The notes under the pieces were generated by a model that saw only the letters and a list, made by a program, of their open reading frames with translations, was not told where the DNA came from and made no database searches. A stretch of DNA of 33,192 bases from Thetidibacter halocola. GTDB taxonomy: Bacteria; Pseudomonadota; Alphaproteobacteria; Rhodobacterales; Rhodobacteraceae. The stretch covers positions 1 to 33,192 of the forward strand of contig NZ_JAGTUU010000014.1 in NCBI RefSeq assembly GCF_018224955.1, given 5' to 3'. Made by a program: the position numbers and the translations under genes. Positions 24,898 through 32,862 of this stretch are shown here, piece after piece; within the stretch, counting starts at the first letter, position 1; every line of letters begins with the position of its first letter.

Positions 24898-25836
24898 CTT
24901 GAGGCCCTTTGTTCTGGGGATGGGTGTGCCGCCGAGGGCGGCCGCGAAGGCGCGGAAAGCGGTGACGGGATCGGCCACCTCGTCGGCGAGACCGGCAAAG
25001 ACCGCTGCCTCGCCGCGGAACACGGCGGCCTCGGTGCCCAGCGCGCGAACTGTGTCGAGCCGCTGGCCACGGCCTTCGGCGACGGTCTCGGCGAAGAGCT
25101 GGCGCAGGTCCTCGAGCTCGCCTGCAATCCGGGCACGCACCGCGTCCGGCAGCGGCTGGTAGGGGTTGGCGTCGACCTTGCGGGCGCCGGCATGGATCAG
25201 CGTGACGGCGATCCCCTTCTTGTCCAGGGCCCCGCTCACCTCGCTGTGCATGGCAACCACGCCGATGCTGCCGACAGCACCGGTGCGGGACAGGACGATC
25301 CGGTCCGCCTGGGAGGCCAGCGCATAGCCGGCGGAGAGCGCGTGGTCGGCGACGAAGGCCTGGACCGGTTTCTGTCCTCGGGCCGCACGAATGCGGTCGG
25401 CCAGGTCGAACGCGCCCGCGACCTCGCCGCCGAAGCTGTCGATGTCAAGCGCAATGCCGCGGATGGCGGGATCATCGAGCGCGGCCTGCAGCTGCATGGC
25501 AAGCCCCTCATAGGAGGTCAGCCCGGAGGACTGGCCGATCCAGGCGCCGCGGTGCACCAGTGTGCCGGCGATTTCGATCACGGCGATCCCCTCCACCACC
25601 GCGAAGGGCTGCCCGCCGGTGCGCGCCTCGCCGCGGGTCAGATCGCCACTGAAGAGCGAGGAACGGGCTGGCAGGGTGGCGACTTCCCGATCCCCGGCCG
25701 CGAACTCTGCCCCCTCGACATGAATTTCCTGCCCGGTGATCCGCGGACCGAGCCCTGCAAGGAATGCCAGCGCCTTGGCCGGGTCGACCATGAGCGGTGT
25801 GTTGAAGACGCGCTGCGCGATCTGGGTGTGATGCAT
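24514..25836 (-). CDS. S49 head maturation protease with scaffold tail (lambda gpC-like)
   Basis: A 440-aa ClpP/SppA-type serine protease fused to an assembly region. The protease part has ALDIDSFGGEVAGAFD (about 129-144), catalytic Ser168 in ADHALSAGYALAS, GAVGSIGVVAMHSE (187-200) and catalytic Lys220 in GARKVDANPY. The last 120 residues are Ala/Pro-rich and helical, like the Nu3 scaffold. I chose ATG 25836, which overlaps the portal stop as TGATG; a GTG one codon upstream also opens the frame. The enzyme removes scaffold and trims the portal during head maturation. Confidence 0.92.
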   Translation of the reverse strand: MHHTQIAQRVFNTPLMVDPAKALAFLAGLGPRITGQEIHVEGAEFAAGDREVATLPARSSLFSGDLTRGEARTGGQPFAVVEGIAVIEIAGTLVHRGAWIGQSSGLTSYEGLAMQLQAALDDPAIRGIALDIDSFGGEVAGAFDLADRIRAARGQKPVQAFVADHALSAGYALASQADRIVLSRTGAVGSIGVVAMHSEVSGALDKKGIAVTLIHAGARKVDANPYQPLPDAVRARIAGELEDLRQLFAETVAEGRGQRLDTVRALGTEAAVFRGEAAVFAGLADEVADPVTAFRAFAAALGGTPIPRTKGLKMTTTSEENTVAATTVPVASAASPIPAPVAPAAVTPQTPDAATLTPEAIRAEAAEVAQVCAQAARLGVQIDAADAVARGVKPEALRTKVLADLAARSDAAAIVAAAPAAGTKESPIVTAAKKAAAAPR

Positions 25837-27309
25837 CACACGTCCTCCGCAGGCCGGGGTTCCCGGTCCTCACCGTCGTCTTCCTGATCGCCGCCAACCT
25901 GCGGATCCTGTCGCCGGGCCTCGGCATCACCCGGCCCGCCACCGGCCGCCTGCGCCGGCGACCCCGGCCGCCGGAAGTCGAGCCCCAGCTCCGCTTCGCG
26001 CTGGCGTTCGGCGGCGATCTCCCGGTCGACCTGCTCGGCGTCAAAGCCGCGCTCGGCAATGGCCTGCGTGCGGGATTTCAAGCCCGCCTCGATCTGAAGG
26101 ATCTCCGCCGCCGCATCCTTGGCCGGATCGATCCAATCCCATTTCGTGGGAAGCCAGTCGCAGGCGAGATGGCTGCGCTGGTCCTGCGCATAACCCGGCA
26201 GGTCCAGCGCACCCGACAGCACGGCAGAGCTGATAGACCATCACCGAATGCTGGAAGGCCGAGATGCGGCGGCGGAAGTCGACCAACGCGATGCGCGTGT
26301 TCGAGAAGTTCCCCTTCGCCGTGTCACCGGTCAGGTAGCCATAGGGCACGCCCAGCGCGGCGGCGATCTGCAGCAGCGTGCGGTACTGGAAGGGCTCGTA
26401 GGTCGACCCGGAATCCGGGGTGGCGGGGGTGGTGACATCCTCTCCGGGATCGAGGCGCACCACCTGGCCCGGTTCCACCTCGAGATCATCCTCGGCCGGA
26501 TCGAGGGCGGTTTCCGGGGCGGGGGAAGTTATGAACATCGCGAACATCGCCGCGGTCTTCTTCCGCTCGAGCTCGGCGTCGTCATAGAGATCCAGCGTGA
26601 AGAGCTTCACCACGGCCGCGGCGAAGCGTGAGACACCGCGCAGCTGGCCCGCTTCGATCGGGTCGAGGATGTGGATCACCTCCGAGGCCGGAACCCGCAC
26701 CGTCTCGCCCGCCAGCCCCGGATCGGTCAGATCGCCCGGGTGGCGCCGCAGGAAGTGATAGGCCACGCGGCGCCCGATGCCGTCGAACTCGATGCCCTGC
26801 CGGACCGACCCGGCGCCGGGCAGAACGCGGGTCATGTCGAGCGGCAGCATTTCCGAGGGCAGTAACTGCAGTTGCAGCGGCACGCTCAGCCCGTCCTCCG
26901 GCCGCCGCATCCGGATGCGCAGGAACACTTCACCCGCAAGAAAAACCTCCCGCGCAGCCCGGCGCTGGATGCCGTAGAAGTCGGTCAGGCCCTCGGCATC
27001 GGCCTCGTCCGTCCAGGCGAGCCAGAGCTTCTGCAATTCCTCCTTCGTCGCGGGAGCAGCGATCTTCGAGCTGGGCTTGATGCCGTCGCCCACGACGTGG
27101 TTCGCAAACGCGTCGACAGCATTCGCCGCATAGCCGTTGTTCCGCACGAGCCAGCGCGCTCTGGCGGTGATGGTCTCGCCGGATGCCGCGATCAGCGTGT
27201 TCACATGCGCGCGGGTCGCGCGGAAGCTGCGCATCCGGCGATGCGATTGCGCAGCGTCGAACCCGCCGATGATCGCGCCGAGGCGCTGGCGGAAGGCATC
27301 GAAGGCCAT
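25836..27309 (-). pseudogene. Portal protein (lambda gpB family) with deletion and frameshift
   Basis: Lambda-type portal of about 490 aa in total, close to family length. The first frame (27309 to about 26224) has RATRAHVNTLIAASGETITARARWLVRNNGYAANAVDAF, the IQRRAAREVFLAGEVFLR region, and DFRRRISAFQHSVMVYQLCR. It then turns to non-family sequence (stop at 26041). The family sequence resumes in another frame as VLSGALDLPGYAQDQ, then ACDWLPTKWDWIDPAKDA and AEQVDREIAAERQREAELG, down to 25836. The family block P-x-W-x-R-W/F-M-D that normally lies between QLCR and VLSGALDLP is absent. A deletion of about 30 bp that is not a multiple of three explains both the missing block and the shift. Confidence 0.87.
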
Positions 27310-27312
27310 GGC

Positions 27313-27525
27313 TCAGAGCCCTTTCGTCGCCACGGTGCCCCAGCGGCGACGCCGCGGCGTGGCGGAGACCGCGGCAATCCGAAGTTCCAGATCACGGATC
27401 GCCGCGGCCAATTCCGCGTCCGAGCCATAGGTCACCGTCTTGCCGTCGTAGCTCACGCTGCGCAGCCCGGCGAAGCGGGCTTCCTGCAGTGCGGTGAGCA
27501 GGGCCTGCATGCGCTCGAGATCCAT
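27313..27525 (-). CDS. gpW-like head-tail joining protein
   Basis: A 70-aa protein, near lambda gpW (68 aa) in length. It has an initial helix MDLERMQALLTALQEARFAG, a short beta hairpin SVSYDGKTVTYGSDAEL and a second helix AAAIRDLELRIAAV, ending with a basic tail PRRRRWG. It lies between the large terminase and portal genes, the lambda A-W-B order. It caps the portal to hold DNA and to accept the next connector ring. The start overlaps the terminase stop. Confidence 0.9.
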   Translation of the reverse strand: MDLERMQALLTALQEARFAGLRSVSYDGKTVTYGSDAELAAAIRDLELRIAAVSATPRRRRWGTVATKGL

Positions 27526-29564
27526 CAGTCCCTCATGAAGGTCGGGGTATAGGCCCGCCGTTTCCGGCGCGGCGTGGTCAGGGTGCCGGCCCGCGGCTCA
27601 GCGGTTTCCGTTTTGGCGGCATCCGCCGGCACAGCCGCGGGCAGTCGCGTCTCCACGCCGGCCTGCGCCTCGAGCCGCCGCCAGGTCGCCTCGTCCCAGC
27701 GATCGGCGCCGAGGACCCAGGCCGCGGCACGGGCATAGACCCGGCAATCCAGCGCCTCGTTGCGCTCGCGCGTCTTCTGCCATTCCTGCCGCGCGTAGCC
27801 GCGGCGATCGCGGATCGTCACCAGCTGTTCCGCCACCAGCTGTTTCAGCCATTCACTGTCGATCCAGCCGGGCAGGTGGATCGTGCCGGCGGCGTCCAGG
27901 ACGCCCAGCGCCCGCTCTTCGTCCGAGGGCCGCTCGATCCGGAGATACCGATAGGTCTCGGTCTTGAAGGTGGCCGTGGCCACCGACCAGAGCCGGGCGC
28001 CGCGGCGCAGGCGGCGGCCGCCCACCGTGGCGTCGACGAACGTGGGGCCCGACACCGGCGTAGAGCGATTGAAGCCTTCGAGGCCCTTCAGCGGGGCCAC
28101 CTGGTCGAAGCCCACCCTGCGCGACCAGGCATAGACGGCGGCGGCTTCGTAGCCGGTGTCGATCCCTAGCCGCGCCACGGTCATGAAGGCACCATTGGTA
28201 TGCTGCCAGCTGCGCCCCAACAGGGCCGTCAGGGCATCCCACGCCGCGGGATCGTCCGGCCCGCCCGGGATGACAACGTGATCGACAAGCCAGCTTTCGA
28301 GTCCGCGGCCCCAGGCCCAGACATCGATCTCGATCCGGTCCTTCTGCACGTCGGCACCGGCCGTCAGGAACAGACCCGCCGCCGGCACAATGCCTGGCGT
28401 CCAGGCCTCGCGCCGATCTGCCAGCCGCTGCCATTCCGGCGCCTCTCCGCTCTCGACCCATGTCTCGCCGAGCAGCGTGTTGCGCGCCGCGCGCAGCATC
28501 TCCTCTGACCCTTGAGCCGCCAGACAGTCCCGCGCGATATCGGTCCAGCTTTTCCAGCCCAGCGGCGAATAGAGTGCGGAGAGGTGGAAGCCGATGGCAT
28601 GGGGATCGGCCGACCTGGCCATCGCCCGCCATTCGCCCCGTGCCAGCATCTCCGTCTTGTGGTGCTCGGCGATGGGCCGGTCGCAGCCCTCGCAGGCATA
28701 GGCCGCTGTCTCCGGTTGCCCCTTCGCCCAGCGCAGGCGTTCGAATTGCAGCCACTGCATCAGCCCGCAATGCGGGCAGGGGACGAAGTAGCGCCGCTGA
28801 TCAGAGGCCTCGAACTCCCGCTCGATCCGACTGAGCCCGCGGATCGTCGGCGTCGAGACCATGAACACCTTGCGCCGATGCGCGAAGGTGGTCGTGCGCG
28901 CTTCGGCCAGCGTGACCGGGTCGCCTTCCTCATCCGCCGAGGCCGGATAAGCGTCGACCTCGTCGAGGAAGACGTACCGCGCGGGCATCGACCGCAGGCC
29001 TGTGGCGGAGTTAGCGCCGGTCAGCACGAGAATGCCGCCGGGGAATTCCTTCGACAGCATCGAATTGCCGGCATCACGCGAGCGCGCCGGGCTGACCCGC
29101 TCCCGCAGCGCCGGGCTGTCGGCGATCAGCGGGTCGATCCGACCGCGCGAGGACCGCTTGGCCATCTCGACCGTCGGCAGCACGGCCAGCATCGGGCCCG
29201 GTGCGTGATGGATGACAAACCCGATCCAGTTGTTCCCGGCCTCCGTCGCGCCCACCTGCGCGGCTTTCATGAAGGAGATGCGCTGCGCCGGGTGGCCGGG
29301 CGAAAGCGCATCCATGATCGCCCGCAGGTAGGGCGTGCGGTTGGTGCGATACCGCCCCGGTTCCGCCGAGGCCCGCGACGACAGCCAGCGATGCGCATCC
29401 GCCCATTCCGATACCGTGAGGTTCGGGTCGGGCCGCATGCCCCGCCCCCAGGCGCGCAGGATGTCCTCGGCGCCGTCAAAGCCGAGGTCGAGGCCTTCTG
29501 TCAGATCATGATCATCCGAGGCTGATCCGGAGGTCGGCGAGGGCGTCGAGCTGGTCTCGGACAT
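27525..29564 (-). CDS. Terminase large subunit (lambda gpA family)
   Basis: A 679-aa packaging ATPase-nuclease of the GpA family. The ATPase has a variant Walker A KAAQVGATEAG (100-110) and Walker B YVFLDEVD (197-204), followed by VFMVSTPT (233-240) as the coupling motif. A zinc-knuckle pattern CPHC / CEGC lies at 263-266 and 291-294. The nuclease region begins near LTAGADVQKDRIEIDVWAWG and has GIDTGYEAAAVYAWSRR. The length is close to that of lambda gpA (641). No lesion is seen. Its first 53 bp overlap the small-subunit gene. Confidence 0.95.
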   Translation of the reverse strand: MSETSSTPSPTSGSASDDHDLTEGLDLGFDGAEDILRAWGRGMRPDPNLTVSEWADAHRWLSSRASAEPGRYRTNRTPYLRAIMDALSPGHPAQRISFMKAAQVGATEAGNNWIGFVIHHAPGPMLAVLPTVEMAKRSSRGRIDPLIADSPALRERVSPARSRDAGNSMLSKEFPGGILVLTGANSATGLRSMPARYVFLDEVDAYPASADEEGDPVTLAEARTTTFAHRRKVFMVSTPTIRGLSRIEREFEASDQRRYFVPCPHCGLMQWLQFERLRWAKGQPETAAYACEGCDRPIAEHHKTEMLARGEWRAMARSADPHAIGFHLSALYSPLGWKSWTDIARDCLAAQGSEEMLRAARNTLLGETWVESGEAPEWQRLADRREAWTPGIVPAAGLFLTAGADVQKDRIEIDVWAWGRGLESWLVDHVVIPGGPDDPAAWDALTALLGRSWQHTNGAFMTVARLGIDTGYEAAAVYAWSRRVGFDQVAPLKGLEGFNRSTPVSGPTFVDATVGGRRLRRGARLWSVATATFKTETYRYLRIERPSDEERALGVLDAAGTIHLPGWIDSEWLKQLVAEQLVTIRDRRGYARQEWQKTRERNEALDCRVYARAAAWVLGADRWDEATWRRLEAQAGVETRLPAAVPADAAKTETAEPRAGTLTTPRRKRRAYTPTFMRD

Positions 29565-30048
29565 GGGTTTCCAGCACCCTCTGCAGGATCGCGGTCTCGA
29601 TCGTCACCGATGCCCCGGACTGCCGTTCCACCTCCGCCATGATCTGCGCGGCCATCAGCGCCGCCACCCGTCCGGGCCAGGTGACCCAGACATCCCGCTC
29701 CTGCCGGGCCAGCCGGAACACCAGCGTCTCCGCCCGCGCGCGGTCGACCAGCGTGCCTTTCTTCTTCTGGACGGCGATCTGCTTGTCCTGCGCGGCATAG
29801 ACCGTCAGCAGCGTCCGCGCCTTGAGGTAGGAGGCGGTCTCGCCGGCGCCGCTCGTCAGCCCGTCGCCGCCGAGGCTGCGCCGCTGCTGATCGGGATCCG
29901 TCATCTCCGCCCGGCGCAGATCAGACGCGGCGGCGTTGATCGAGCCATCCTCGTAGACCACCAGCCGCCCGTTTTTCCGCGCCTTCTGCACGCCGCCGCG
30001 GGAGAGCCCGGAATGGGCCGCGTATTCCCGTTCGCTCATGCCCTTCAT
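29512..30048 (-). CDS. Terminase small subunit (Nu1-like)
   Basis: A 178-aa protein with an N-terminal helix-turn-helix (MSEREYAAHSGLSRGGVQKARKNGRL) that should recognise the packaging site. A linker and a long helical part follow (YLKARTLLTVYAAQDKQIAVQKKKGTLVDRARAETLVFRLARQERD) with a VWVTWPGRVAALMAA motif typical of Nu1-like subunits. It overlaps the large subunit by 53 bp, so the C-terminus and the large-subunit N-terminus share DNA in different frames. ATG 30048 has a poor ribosome site; ATG 30039, after AAGGGC, is an alternative start. Confidence 0.88.
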   Translation of the reverse strand: MKGMSEREYAAHSGLSRGGVQKARKNGRLVVYEDGSINAAASDLRRAEMTDPDQQRRSLGGDGLTSGAGETASYLKARTLLTVYAAQDKQIAVQKKKGTLVDRARAETLVFRLARQERDVWVTWPGRVAALMAAQIMAEVERQSGASVTIETAILQRVLETHVRDQLDALADLRISLG

Positions 30049-30164
30049 GGCGCAGATAATCCGATCAACCGTATGATATCGCTCGGGTTCGAGTTGATAG
30101 ATCAGCGCGACAGAGCGAGTCTGATCACGAAGAAACGATGCAACTCACCCCCGGAGAGACCGCC

Positions 30165-30395
30165 ATGACCACCCGCCGCGCCGCCCGCAACAATGACAAG
30201 GCGCTGGACGCCTTTATCGCCGCGAAGGCGGAGATCGATACCATGCTGGCGCGGTTGCAGGCGCTCAGCGGCGATCACTTCGGGTTCGACCCGGATGCCA
30301 TCAACTGGGGCGCCGTGGGCTCGATCAACAGCGTTGCCGTCGACCTGCGCAAGATCACCGACTTCCTCTTTGGCGAGGGCGAGCACGCTGCCTGA
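30165..30395 (+). CDS. Small conserved protein of unknown function
   Basis: A 76-aa acidic helical protein, MTTRRAARNNDKALDAFIAAK then EIDTMLARLQALSGDHF. A Trp in NWGAVGSINSVA is followed by VDLRKITDFLFGEGEHA. ATG 30165 has GGAGAG at good spacing, better than the upstream ATG 30138. I recall similar small proteins beside DUF3489 genes in Rhodobacterales elements. The function is not known to me. It is divergent from the terminase operon. Confidence 0.65.
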   Translation: MTTRRAARNNDKALDAFIAAKAEIDTMLARLQALSGDHFGFDPDAINWGAVGSINSVAVDLRKITDFLFGEGEHAA

Positions 30396-30420
30396 GGCGC
30401 CTGCAGCCGCGCGACACGCA

Positions 30421-30438
30421 CCCCGCCATCTGGCGGGG
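30421..30438. terminator. Perfect 8-bp hairpin between the two plus-strand genes
   Basis: CCCCGCCA-TC-TGGCGGGG, 26 bp after the small gene's stop and 53 bp before the DUF3489 start. There is no T-run, so it may be an attenuator or RNA processing hairpin rather than a terminator. Confidence 0.4.
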
Positions 30439-30490
30439 CTGGACTCCGTAGAAGGCGCGCATGCCGCACGCCGGAACACCGGAGGCCACG

Positions 30491-31048
30491 ATGCCCAAAC
30501 CCACCGATACCCAATCGATCATCCTCTCCCGCGCCGCCGCCCGCCCGGGCAACCTCGCCCTGCCGCTGCCCGATGGGCTGCATGGCGCCGCCGCGAGCAA
30601 GGTCGTCACCATGATGATCTCCCGCGGCTGGCTCGAGGAGGTCGAAGCCAACATGCGCCGCGGCGAGCCTCTCTGGCGCGAGACCGGCGATGGCCACGGC
30701 ACCACGCTGATCGCGACCGAGGCCGGGCTCGCGATTGTTGGGATCGAGCCGGTCGTGGCCAGCGCCACTGCCAGCGCGCGTAAGGCGAAGGCAGACGCCG
30801 CGCCGATACCTGAAGCAGGCGACACCGTGAAACCTGTCGCCGTCCGCGCGGGCACCAAGCAGGCGCAGATCATCGCAATGCTGCAGCAGTCCGAAGGCGC
30901 TACCATCGCCGAGATGGTCGAGGCCACGGGCTGGCAGGCTCACACCGTCCGCGGCTCGATCTCGGGGGCGCTGAAGAAGAAGCTGGGACTGCTGGTCACT
31001 GCGGAAAAGGTCGAGGGCAGGGGGACAGTTTACCGGTTGAGCGTCTGA
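30491..31048 (+). CDS. DUF3489 domain protein
   Basis: A 185-aa protein. The N-terminal half (MPKPTDTQSIILSRAAARPGN, then LALPLPDGLHGAAASKVV and MISRGWLEEVEANMRRGEPLW) resembles a winged-helix reading head. The C-terminal half, from KQAQIIAMLQQSEGATIAEMVEATGWQAHTVRG to VEGRGTVYRL, is the DUF3489 helix-turn-helix-like region. This family commonly lies near serine recombinases and DUF2924 proteins in alphaproteobacteria, although the recombinase here is 27 kb away in the window. ATG 30491 follows GGAGG. A regulatory DNA-binding role is likely but unproven. Confidence 0.85.
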   Translation: MPKPTDTQSIILSRAAARPGNLALPLPDGLHGAAASKVVTMMISRGWLEEVEANMRRGEPLWRETGDGHGTTLIATEAGLAIVGIEPVVASATASARKAKADAAPIPEAGDTVKPVAVRAGTKQAQIIAMLQQSEGATIAEMVEATGWQAHTVRGSISGALKKKLGLLVTAEKVEGRGTVYRLSV

Positions 31049-31080
31049 CTGGTCGTGCGGTTCTGACGGTTTTCCACACT

Positions 31081-31728
31081 TCAAACATTCCGGTGGATGT
31101 AGTGGCAAAGGGCTTCACGAAGCAGATCACGTAGATCATCGAAGTCGTCGGCATAGCCTTTGACGAGTTGCGTCCGTAGCATCTCTGACCGGTAGAAAGC
31201 TGCTGTCGCTTCGACCAGGTGACTGAAGACCCACTCGTGATCTTCAGACGCAAGCAGCCAGTGCAAAGCTGCAATGCAATATGGCACGAGTTCGGGTTCA
31301 TCGCTGATCTGGCTTACGATCGGTGCTGCCCCGACGGAGGCGAAGTTGACCGCAAGCGCCGTGCCCGCATCGTCTAAGATAACTGCGGAAAACTGCATCC
31401 CCCGCGATTTCATCTCCGCCTTTATCTGATCGTACTTTTCTTCGTAGGCCGAGGCGATGATACGTGCGACAGTCTGGGCCTGATCCTCGAATGCCAATGG
31501 AATGCCAGCACTGTTCTTAACACCCTGATTGCCATGGTGGCGGCGATATCCTGCCGGATCAGCTGTTGGAGACACCTCCAGCAAGTCAGCATATCCTCTG
31601 ATGTTATTGGAAACGTTCTCGGGCGAGGACTGCTCTTCCGTATCACGAACTGTCGATTTACTGGTCAGGGGAGGCTCTCTTCTTGGTTGGCGATCGTTGC
31701 CTTGGGGCTTCTTTTTTGACCAGAACAT
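31081..31728 (-). CDS. Protein of unknown function (possible moron)
   Basis: A 215-aa protein with a basic, polar start MFWSKKKPQGNDRQPRREPP followed by a low-complexity stretch to about residue 45. A mixed helical domain follows, with DQAQTVARIIASAYEEKYDQIKAEMKSRG, a strand pair MQFSAVILDDAGTALAVNF, and helices to the end (DLRDLLREALCHYIHRNV). There is no signal peptide or membrane segment. I recognise no family. The coding DNA is more AT-rich than the phage genes, and no good ribosome site precedes ATG 31728, which fits acquired cargo. It lies antisense to the DUF3489 gene with a 32-bp gap. Confidence 0.55.
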   Translation of the reverse strand: MFWSKKKPQGNDRQPRREPPLTSKSTVRDTEEQSSPENVSNNIRGYADLLEVSPTADPAGYRRHHGNQGVKNSAGIPLAFEDQAQTVARIIASAYEEKYDQIKAEMKSRGMQFSAVILDDAGTALAVNFASVGAAPIVSQISDEPELVPYCIAALHWLLASEDHEWVFSHLVEATAAFYRSEMLRTQLVKGYADDFDDLRDLLREALCHYIHRNV

Positions 31729-31746
31729 TCTGAATTCGTGTTTCTT

Positions 31747-32025
31747 TCAACTTCGTTCGACCAACCTCTTGCTAGCGCTCATCATAACTGGATCGCAATC
31801 GCTTTCTTTTTCGCTGAAGCCTTGCACAGAAGTTACGTCCCTCCAGTCGCCAGTTCCCACCGGAGAATGGCGAAGTCGCATTAGACCGGATCCAGCGCCG
31901 CCTCGATCAGCGCCACGGGGATCACGGTCGCGTTCGATCCAGCTTCGCCCAGCGCACGTAATGCGAAACAAGTCGTCCGGGATGTCATGGCTCCGGATCG
32001 CTGCCTTGTGGCCAGGCGCATTCAA
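31747..32025 (-). CDS. Small protein coupled to the methyltransferase
   Basis: A 92-aa frame that starts in an ATGA overlap with the methyltransferase stop. The N-terminal half (MNAPGHKAAIRSHDIPDDLFRITCAGRSWIERDRDPRGADR) looks protein-like; the C-terminal half (after GAGSGLMRLRHS) does not. The real gene may have been cut and joined to unrelated DNA by the neighbouring moron insertion. No family is recognised. Confidence 0.45.
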   Translation of the reverse strand: MNAPGHKAAIRSHDIPDDLFRITCAGRSWIERDRDPRGADRGGAGSGLMRLRHSPVGTGDWRDVTSVQGFSEKESDCDPVMMSASKRLVERS

Positions 32026-32738
32026 ATAGCCAGCCGCTTAGCTTTCAATCCGGCAAAGGTCTCGCCAGTTTCCACCAGAACCCCCTGCTGACCCGTGAAG
32101 GCCTGCCAGCGCTCGATGGCGACATCGACATAGGCCGGGTTCAGTTCCACGCCGAAACACACCCGACCCGCGGTCTCGGCCGCGATCAGCGTGGTGCCGG
32201 ATCCCATGAAGGGTTCATAGACAGCCTGACCGGGCGACGAGTTGTTCAGGATCGGCCGCCGCATACATTCCACCGGCTTCTGCGTGCCGTGGACCGTTTC
32301 GGCATCCTGATCCCGGTTGGCAATCTGCCAGAGCGTCGTCTGCTTGCGGTCGCCGGCCCAGTGGCCTTTGCCCCTGGCGCGCACGGCATACCAGCAAGGT
32401 TCATGCTGCCAGTGGTAATCACCGCGGCTGAGCACCAGCCGGTCCTTAGCCCAGATGATCTGCGACCGGATGGCGAAACCCGCAGACACCAGGCTTTCGG
32501 CCACTGTGGCCGCGTGCAGCGCCCCATGCCAGACATAGGCGACGTCGCCTGGAAACAGCGCCCAAGCCTCGCGCCAGTCGGCGCGGTCATCGTTCAGCAC
32601 CTTGCCGGTGCGCCTGGTCTTTGCCGCGCCCACCTGGTTGCGCCAGGAGGGGTCGTATTCGACGCCATAGGGTGGGTCGGTGACCATCAGCAGCGGGCGC
32701 ACATCGCCCAGGAGCCGTCCGACGATGTCCGCTGTCAA
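32022..32738 (-). CDS. Beta-class adenine DNA methyltransferase, 5' part removed by IS21
   Basis: A 238-aa remnant of a site-specific methyltransferase. The DPPY catalytic motif (21-24, TDPPYGVEY) comes before the AdoMet motif EPFMGSGTT (175-183), the order of the beta class that methylates N6 of adenine. The remaining sequence is intact to the stop. Phage relatives usually have an N-terminal ParB-like domain or at least more residues before DPPY. Here the frame begins with TTG 32738 right inside the IS21 end, so the 5' part is missing and normal expression is lost. The IS could provide an outward promoter, but no evidence is visible. Confidence 0.85.
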   Translation of the reverse strand: MTADIVGRLLGDVRPLLMVTDPPYGVEYDPSWRNQVGAAKTRRTGKVLNDDRADWREAWALFPGDVAYVWHGALHAATVAESLVSAGFAIRSQIIWAKDRLVLSRGDYHWQHEPCWYAVRARGKGHWAGDRKQTTLWQIANRDQDAETVHGTQKPVECMRRPILNNSSPGQAVYEPFMGSGTTLIAAETAGRVCFGVELNPAYVDVAIERWQAFTGQQGVLVETGETFAGLKAKRLAI

Positions 32739-32800
32739 TCGGCACGCAATCTTGACCCCCTATCGGCGTCCAAGAATGACCCCCTTGGAGCGCACGGGTA

Positions 32801-32851
32801 GCTGGCCCGATGCGGTGTAGCCCCCATACAGCGCAGCCGTATCGGGCCAGC
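32801..32851. terminator. 11-bp hairpin downstream of istB
   Basis: GCTGGCCCGAT (32801-32811) and ATCGGGCCAGC (32841-32851) pair perfectly around a 29-nt loop, 11 bp after the istB stop. A likely terminator or transposition-related structure of the IS. Confidence 0.5.
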
Positions 32852-32862
32852 GTGGGTGTCGG

